From positions 1,180,314 through 1,203,676 of the forward strand of contig BFEA01000087.1 in assembly GCA_003427395.1 (NCBI GenBank): a stretch of 23,363 bases of DNA, in the 5' to 3' direction. This DNA comes from Chara braunii (lineage: Eukaryota > Streptophyta > Charophyceae > Charales > Characeae). Both the position numbers and the translations under genes were made by a program. The notes under the pieces are model-generated. The model ran no database searches. It saw nothing but the letters and a program-made list of their open reading frames with translations, and was not told the origin of the DNA. Of this stretch, positions 18,897 through 23,363 are shown in pieces (position 1 is the first letter of the stretch; every line of letters starts with the position of its first letter).

Positions 18897-18913
18897 GAAT
18901 TGTGAGGTCCCCG
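18886..18913 (+). promoter_or_regulatory. Conserved LINE 3' hairpin motif, copy in non-autonomous element
   Basis: It matches the inner LINE motif (12017-12043) except for two extra G bases: GTTGAATTGTGAGGTCCCCG is identical over 20 bases. CGGGG can pair with CCCCG. It is 44 nt before the poly(A). Confidence 0.7.
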
Positions 18914-18937
18914 TTGTCTCCTGTGTTTGGTTTATGC

Positions 18938-18977
18938 AATAAAAACGACAGCTTTCCAAAAAAAAAAAAAAAAAAAA
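18938..18977 (+). terminator. AATAAA signal and poly(A) tail
   Basis: AATAAA at 18938-18943 lies 14 bases before a run of 20 A bases (18958-18977). This fits a retroposed polymerase II transcript. Confidence 0.6.
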
Positions 18978-19179
18978 GCCGCCTTGCGCAATGATGACAC
19001 GCATAAATCGTAGGAAAAAAAAAGGAGACTTGTTTTGAGGTACCATTCAACTGCCTCCCCTGGGGCAAAGTCCCACTTGACGGGATTCTTCATTTCTGGC
19101 CGTTGATTTTCATGATCTACGGTCGGGAATGGAGAATCCGGGCAAGCGGGACTTGGCCCCTGGTAATCCGGAGGGCAGA
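18978..19179. other. Intergenic, nothing recognised
   Basis: It contains an A run at 19015-19023 and no open frame or repeat match that I can support. Confidence 0.5.
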
Positions 19180-19382
19180 GCGCCTCACCCCACCACTCAC
19201 CAAATGTGCAAAATGAGAATGTACCTCCCTCTAGAACATGGAAAGATACGCCAGTCATATTTTTCTCTATTTCACATTTGGTAATGTGCAAAATGAGAAT
19301 GTACCTCGCTCTCGCACATGGAAAGATACGTGAGGCATATTTTTGTCTATTTCACATTTGGTGCGTGCTGCGTCGACGCCCA
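19180..19382. mobile_element. MITE-like element, copy B with internally duplicated core
   Basis: The left end GCGCCTCACCCCACCACTCA resembles copies C and D. The core is tandemly duplicated: 19203-19282 and 19283-19362 are 80-bp units, both starting AATGTGCAAAATGAGAATGT and ending TTTCACATTTGGT. The right end is diverged (GCGTCGACGCCC). AAATGTGAAA-type and TTTCACATTT-type arms make each core an inverted repeat. Confidence 0.7.
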
Positions 19383-19722
19383 TACATCCCGTACCGAGTT
19401 TGCTACTACAGAAGGTTGGAAGCGGCATTAACTCCGAGCACAGGGAGGGCGGAGGAGGAGAAAGAATGTCTTTGTTTGGACAGAGGGCATACTCAGAACT
19501 GGGACTTTCATGAAGGTATCTATAGATAACGACGGCCAAATTCGGCCAGAAAAGTGCTGGTGGTGTGAACGTGCCCTCGTTTAGCAGACACCTCCTCTGT
19601 GGTCGTGTTAATGCCGGCCGTCTACAGGAAGGCAGAGCTCTGCACAGCCACCACAGCTGTCGCACATAATCGTCGCACATTTGGCGCTTGAGGAGAAAGG
19701 CTATGCGCCCTGTCTTCCTCCC
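19383..19722. other. Intergenic, nothing firm
   Basis: No gene is recognised. GTCGCACA occurs twice around 19650-19680 and again at 19869 and 19943. It may be part of a diverged repeat. Confidence 0.4.
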
Positions 19723-19805
19723 GCCATGACCGTCGATCTGTGGTCTTGTTGCCATAGCCGTCGATCTAAGGTCTTTCCGCCATAGCCGTCGATCTGTGAT
19801 CAAGG
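19723..19805. repeat. Three 28-bp tandem units
   Basis: Units start at 19723, 19751 and 19779. All carry GCCATRRCCGTCGATCT, and the rest of the unit is diverged. It is a minisatellite-like array without an evident gene. Confidence 0.8.
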
Positions 19806-19979
19806 GGATCCCGTCTCCGACAGCCTACATTCCCTGCAGATCAGAGCAAACTGACCTGTCACACAATTGTCGCACAACCATCCGTCACACACGCATGGCC
19901 GTTCAATGCCCGACTTCTCACAGAGTCACAGCTGCCTCGTTTGTCGCACAAACGTCGTGCTTCTTCGATGCTGCGCCTA

Positions 19980-20092
19980 TGGGCCTCGCCACACCACTCT
20001 CGAAATGTGAAAAAGACAAAAATGTGGCGGGTGCATCTGGTCGTGTTTTGGCGGAAAAGTTCATTCTCATTTTGCACATTTCGAGAGTTGGT
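19980..20092. mobile_element. MITE-like element, copy C
   Basis: The left end TGGGCCTCGCCACACCACTC follows a TA at 19978-19979. Right-arm bases TTTTGCACATTTCGAGAGTT form the inverted partner, and the core is the reverse complement of the core in copies B and D. The extreme right end is truncated or diverged before 20100. Confidence 0.72.
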
Positions 20093-20744
20093 TAGAGTAC
20101 ATATACGCCTGGAAAGTTTAAAGTCAGTAGTTCGAATGTACTTAGGCCCACTCTGCTCTGCTCCCCTGCCGCGCTCGCAAGAGCGTATCTCATAATATTC
20201 GACAGCCCATCAAGTATGTCGCATTCGGGCGTTAGCGTGTCACTTAGCGGTTTGCCGGTGAAATTCCGCTGCTGCGGCGGCTGCTGATGAATTTCCGTAA
20301 AGCCGCCCCGCCATGCCAGGTCGATGACGACGATGATTTCGATGCCAGCTTATCGCCGCCGCCGCCATGGCCGCTGCCATCGCTCTCTCTTCTCAGACTG
20401 AGCTTTCGACCAATCACCCGCAAGTGTCATGACGGTTAAAGCAGCGAGCTATGGAAGTCTATATGCAGGCAGCATTTCATTTGAAGCGGCGATCGGAACA
20501 AGTTTTTTTTTTTTTCGATCCGAACAAGTCTTAGAGAGGTCAGACGGGCGAGAAGCAGTATGGGATCGACGGAAAGAATGGCGTGAAATTTGAAAGTTCT
20601 TTCGACGTGTTTACTACAACTATAATTGTATCATTATTATGAATTTATTATGATCATAACAATAACATTTTTTTGTACCAAAAAAAAAGATCTAGACCCG
20701 GACAGATCAAGCATCAAGTAGTGAAACAAATTGGGACTCATCCG
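20093..20744. other. Intergenic region upstream of the ORF at 20745
   Basis: It contains GCC/GGC-rich trinucleotide runs near 20270-20370 and a short inverted repeat (GAAATTC at 20260 with GAATTTC at 20289). It also holds the flanked T run at 20490-20529 and a strongly AT-rich stretch (20600-20690). The AT-rich stretch just before the ORF could be promoter or the end of an intron. There is no clear TATA box or splice acceptor that I can prove. Confidence 0.4.
20490..20529. repeat. T run flanked by 14-bp direct repeats
   Basis: CGATCGGAACAAGT (20490-20503) and CGATCCGAACAAGT (20516-20529) differ by one base and flank 13 T bases. This is what a tail-only minus-strand insertion with a TSD would leave. 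Confidence 0.6.
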
Positions 20745-22121
20745 ATGTGGAGCAAGTTGTCCTCCACGCTCGGGGCTTGTGCGAGTGCTGTCGTCAGAAA
20801 CCCATCGCTCGTTGACACGCTTGCGACCAGGGCGGCCTACTTCCTCTATGGCTTGGAACGTCGCAGAGATATTCAGTCGGAGCTGGACCGAGAGAACAAC
20901 GAGCTTTATAGCTTGGCGAAGACAGTCGAGAGCGCGTTATATCCAGCATGGCAGAGGGGTGCACTGGAAGAAGAAGAATACAAGGAATTCAAGCAGGATG
21001 TGGACAGCGCAAAGGCACATGCCCGGAGGGGGAGATCGGAACAACCCGCCGCCATCGCCGCCGCCATCGCCGCGGAAGCTGGCGGGTTGCGCCTCTCCCT
21101 CGAAGAAGAGGCCGAGTCCGACGACGACAAGAACCAGACTGCGAGCGAACCACATCGTCAACACTTAGCCGAATTTCCGCAAAGGCTCAGGGCTAGGTCC
21201 GTTGCCGCAGCTGTCTATTTCGCAGACGCAGCATTTCGCGATGGCGAGAACAAGAAAGCGACAGAACACATGCAGCGCTCCGCGGAGCTGCATAAACAAC
21301 TAATGAATACTCTCACGATTCTTCGGGGAAGTTTCCCCACTTCCTACGATTGCCGTAAGGACAACGAGCACGACCACACCCGCTTGCAGTTGCAGCGGCC
21401 ATCCATTGGAGACGGTTCTCCCCTCCCCCCTCTGCCCAAACGGAGGCGCATTAGTAGCTTGGGCCACGTGGCATCGGGTGAGCGGGAAATGCGGGGACCA
21501 CCACTGATGGACGGGCGGCAGCGCGGCGAGTTCGAGAACCAGCCTTGTCCTCCGGTTTCCCGCCAAAATGACGACCTTGACAGCCAGATGGAGCGAGCAA
21601 GTGAAATGTTTCGCGCGCATTTCAAATCGTCAGGTCAGCAGTGGCTGAAAGTCCGGATACGGCGCGCAGTGGGCGCTTGGGAAGAAGAGAGGGAAGCAAG
21701 TGCTGATGTACGCTCGGCAGGAGATCGACAAAGAGGAGAACGAGGCGGTGAAAGAAGAGAAGGAGAAGGAGAAGAGAGAGGAGGAAAAGGAGGAGGAAGA
21801 GGAGGAAGAGTAGGCATAGAAGGAGGAAGAGGAGGAGGAGGAGGAGAAGAAGAAGAAGGAGAGGGAGGAGGAGGAGGAGGAGGAGGAGGAGGAGGCGGCG
21901 GAAAAGGAGGAGATGGACTAGGGATCAATTGCATTCTCAAGATTGTGTCTTCTGATCCTATCCAGCTGGAGATGACGTGGACGCGGGGGTTCTATTTTTA
22001 TCTGTTCGTTTCGTTCCCACCTCCGAGCCTCGACTCAGGGCCGCCAACTTTGCGGCTGGCTTACCCCACCGCCGCTGCGCATGCAAACCATGCTCCAGCG
22101 AACAGGTACGCCACACTTTAA
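20745..22121 (+). CDS. Hypothetical protein, possibly host gene exon
   Basis: The first ATG is at 20745; the frame is open further upstream to about 20673, where it begins in A-rich sequence that could be an intron end. Residues 1 to about 330 look protein-like: a helical, charged stretch (EEEEYKEF near residue 77), an Ala/Ile run near 102-113, an acidic patch ESDDDK, and a basic KRRR at 232-235 in a Pro-rich setting, reminiscent of a nuclear localisation signal. From about residue 334 the frame runs through a GGA-rich tract, giving Gly/Arg/Glu low complexity. The last 60 residues look non-coding, so the true end is doubtful. I do not recognise the family. A frame change near 21640-21700 is possible. 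Confidence 0.45.
   Translation: MWSKLSSTLGACASAVVRNPSLVDTLATRAAYFLYGLERRRDIQSELDRENNELYSLAKTVESALYPAWQRGALEEEEYKEFKQDVDSAKAHARRGRSEQPAAIAAAIAAEAGGLRLSLEEEAESDDDKNQTASEPHRQHLAEFPQRLRARSVAAAVYFADAAFRDGENKKATEHMQRSAELHKQLMNTLTILRGSFPTSYDCRKDNEHDHTRLQLQRPSIGDGSPLPPLPKRRRISSLGHVASGEREMRGPPLMDGRQRGEFENQPCPPVSRQNDDLDSQMERASEMFRAHFKSSGQQWLKVRIRRAVGAWEEEREASADVRSAGDRQRGERGGERREGEGEERGGKGGGRGGRVGIEGGRGGGGGEEEEGEGGGGGGGGGGGGGKGGDGLGINCILKIVSSDPIQLEMTWTRGFYFYLFVSFPPPSLDSGPPTLRLAYPTAAAHANHAPANRYATL
21745..21915 (+). repeat. Purine (GGA/GAA) low-complexity tract
   Basis: Almost pure G and A on the plus strand for about 170 bases, mainly GGA triplets. Read in the main ORF frame it gives Gly/Arg. Read one base later it gives a Glu/Lys-rich run from ATG 21706 to TAG 21811. 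Confidence 0.9.
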
Positions 22122-22183
22122 CCTTGAAAGCTCCTCGTAGACAAACCTGAACATTTGTGTTTTCGTTGTTGTTTTGAAATGGC

Positions 22184-22243
22184 GTAGCCCTCCTAAAAAA
22201 AAAAAAAAAAAAAAAAAAACAGAAAAAAACAGAGGTAGCCCTT
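22184..22243. repeat. A run flanked by 8-bp direct repeats
   Basis: GTAGCCCT occurs at 22184-22191 and 22236-22243, on either side of 26 A bases and a short CAGAAAAAAACAG stretch. It could be a short retroposition scar. The 8-bp repeat alone is weak evidence. Confidence 0.35.
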
Positions 22244-22349
22244 AACTTTATGGCGCTCATGTAAATCCATCAGAGCGGAGGGATTCGCGCCCGTAATACT
22301 CTCTTTCCTAACAGTTGCATGTGTCATGATGTGTGTACCATTCAGCCAC
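22224..22349 (-). ncRNA. Degenerate tRNA-like polymerase III unit
   Basis: On the minus strand, TGGCTGAATGG (22348-22338) matches the A box TRGCNNAGTGG at 10 of 11 positions. GGCGCGAATCC (22291-22281) matches the B box GGTTCGANTCC at 9 of 11, and 46 nt separate them. A run of seven T (minus, 22230-22224) lies about 50 nt beyond and would terminate polymerase III, followed by 26 more T. The acceptor stem does not close, so this is not an intact tRNA. A tRNA-derived SINE head or tRNA pseudogene is likely. Confidence 0.4.
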
Positions 22350-22373
22350 GTGGGCCCAGACACGTGGGCCCAG
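22347..22373. repeat. 14-bp tandem duplication with G-box
   Basis: CACGTGGGCCCAG occurs twice in tandem (22347-22359 and 22361-22373). Each copy contains CACGTG and GGGCCC, both palindromes. CACGTG is the plant G-box core, but no gene is placed to use it. Confidence 0.8.
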
Positions 22374-22484
22374 CACACCTGAGTTTGGGCATACTCACAC
22401 TGGGCGTACTCTCCTTAAAAATGGGACCTCCCGGTTAACGAGTTCATACGTGCGGGCGAACCTGCCGCTAGAAAGGTCATACGT

Positions 22485-22523
22485 ACATCTGGGAATTTTT
22501 TTTTTTTTTTTAACATCTGGGAA
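22485..22523. repeat. T run flanked by 11-bp direct repeats
   Basis: ACATCTGGGAA at 22485-22495 and again at 22513-22523 flanks 16 T bases and one A. This is the same architecture as at 20490-20529: possible tail-only insertion with TSD on the minus strand. Confidence 0.6.
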
Positions 22524-22620
22524 ATTCAAAACGTGATCTTGTTTGCCTTTTTTTTTTTTTAGTTCTTTTCAATCTAGGTTGCCCCCTAATGTGTTCAACT
22601 TTAAAAAATAAAATAAAAAT

Positions 22621-22674
22621 AATGTAATAGCTCTAAGCCTCTAACTGAATGTAATAGCTCTAAGCCTCTAACTG
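22621..22674. repeat. Perfect 27-bp tandem duplication
   Basis: Units 22621-22647 and 22648-22674 are identical, each starting AATGTAATAGCTCTAAG. The exact identity suggests a recent duplication. Confidence 0.9.
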
Positions 22675-22859
22675 ATCTCTAGTGCTGAGAGAAGAAGCTG
22701 AGGGATCTAAAGAAGAAAATTTGAAAAACAAAGCATTCATTCTGACCTCTTTTTTTTTAGCTACACTTTCTTCTTCTCGCAATTTTTTTCATCTTCTACT
22801 ACCTACCAACCACTACTCCTAAGGCTATAGAGGGGACCCCTCTCCTGGTGAAGGGAGGT

Positions 22860-22890
<31 letters not shown>

Positions 22891-23048
22891 GGAGTCAAAG
22901 ACACAGCAACTGGCCCGAAGGTAGAATAGGAGATATCATGACCAGGCGTTCTACTCGGGTGAAAACGGTAGGTACGCCTTCGAACGACCAGAGAAAGTAA
23001 TCCGTCCGCGTATGAATACTCAGTGCGTCGTGGAAGATGTGGCGGATA
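22675..23048. other. Intergenic, no gene seen
   Basis: Pyrimidine-rich around 22745-22800, then the hairpin and A run listed separately. Open frames here are short and not protein-like. Confidence 0.5.
22829..22882 (+). other. Hairpin followed by poly(A)
   Basis: The palindrome AGAGGGGACCCCTCT (22829-22843) lies 16 bases before 23 A bases (22860-22882). It may be the 3' end of another small retroelement. No start or TSD was found. Confidence 0.3.
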
Positions 23049-23172
23049 TGGGGTCTCGCCGCATCACTAACCAAATGTGCAAAACGAGAATGTATCTGCC
23101 GCCAGAACGTGGAAAGGTACACCCGCCATCTTTTTGTCCTTTTCACATCTGGCGAGTGGTTCGGCGAGGCCA
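23049..23172. mobile_element. MITE-like element, copy D (best preserved)
   Basis: The left end TGGGGTCTCGCCGCATCACT follows TA at 23047-23048. The right end reads CGAGTGGTTCGGCGAGGCCA. The arms are inverted repeats of each other, and the 124-bp core matches copies B (same strand) and C (opposite strand). It has no coding capacity. Confidence 0.78.
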
Positions 23173-23245
23173 TGGTTGTTAATAATGCCCGGTTTGCAAT
23201 TACTGGTCGGAAAAAAGGCGCTTTCTAAGACAACGTCACTAGCAG

Positions 23246-23270
23246 GCTATAATATATAATATATATAGCG
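23246..23270. repeat. AT dinucleotide-rich tract
   Basis: A short run of TATAATATATAATATATATA near the right edge. It is simple sequence, with no gene attached in the window. Confidence 0.7.
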
Positions 23271-23363
23271 ATATACTCATCGTGAAGGTGCTGCACATTC
23301 TGAACCAGAAGAAAATCGTGAAAAGATAAGTGCTTTAAGTCAAGTCATTCCACACTACTGGCG

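Larger units (their letters stand above)
18303..18957 (+). mobile_element. Poly(A)-ended non-autonomous retroelement, 5' end not located
   Basis: The body has no convincing protein on either strand; minus-strand frames here are Lys/Arg-rich low complexity. Its 3' part has the LINE-family 3' motif (18886-18913), a polyadenylation-signal-like AATAAA (18938-18943) and a poly(A) at 18958-18977. A MITE sits inside it at 18395-18491. The 5' boundary and TSD were not found. The element may begin in the 1-1197 flank, because the outer LINE inserted between the two pieces. It could be a SINE-like passenger of the LINE family or a retroposed transcript. Confidence 0.5.
22122..22620. other. Intergenic with homopolymers
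   Basis: It holds an A run (22195-22220), T runs (22496-22511 and 22547-22560), a tRNA-like unit and short duplications described separately. No protein gene is supported. Confidence 0.5.

Noticed and set aside
20283-20289. CTGATGA, the start of a hammerhead ribozyme core
   Set aside because: No GAAA box with proper stems and cleavage site follows, so the core cannot form.
21635-21940. Pro/Ser-rich open frame opposite the GGA tract
   Set aside because: It is simply the complement of the purine repeat.

Overview
This looks like a eukaryotic nuclear genome, probably from the green-plant lineage (a land plant or streptophyte alga). The evidence is L1-clade LINE open reading frames with plant-type architecture: a zinc-knuckle ORF1, then an APE endonuclease, a reverse transcriptase and a C-terminal zf-RVT-like zinc finger in ORF2. 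Poly(A)-tailed insertions and short inverted-repeat (MITE-like) elements are also abundant. I cannot name the species. A charophyte such as Chara is only a guess. No bacterial, organellar or viral gene is seen.

About 17 kb (roughly 1.2 to 18.3 kb) is one three-level nest of retroelements that can be unpicked from target-site duplications (TSDs). (1) An outer LINE on the minus strand is 5'-truncated inside ORF1. Its poly(A) lies at 1221-1209 and its 5' junction at 18287, with a perfect 15-bp TSD at 1198-1212 and 18288-18302. (2) An inner LINE of the same family on the plus strand (1281-12115) landed in the 3' UTR of the outer one, with a TSD at 1266-1280 and 12116-12130 (14 of 15 identical). 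(3) A 3.1-kb poly(A)-tailed element without coding capacity (6351-9494) landed inside the reverse transcriptase of the inner LINE, with a perfect 18-bp TSD at 6333-6350 and 9495-9512. All LINE genes are broken by stops, frameshifts and deletions.

The most unusual content is in the nested non-coding element. It carries several diverged copies of one unit whose short hairpins keep base pairing through paired substitutions, which suggests a conserved structured RNA. Second, both LINEs and a third, unrelated-looking poly(A)-ended element at 18.9 kb share a hairpin-forming motif placed 44 to 52 nt before the poly(A). This looks like a common 3' recognition signal and a possible LINE to non-autonomous partnership.

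From 18.3 kb to the end the DNA is ordinary repeat-rich sequence. It holds four copies of one MITE-like inverted-repeat family, short tandem repeats, homopolymer tracts flanked by direct repeats (possible tail-only insertion scars), and one degenerate tRNA-like unit with polymerase III boxes on the minus strand. It also holds one plausible but unidentified host ORF (20745-22121) that ends in a GGA-rich low-complexity tract. The first 1.2 kb is flanking sequence that was next to 18303 before the outer LINE arrived.
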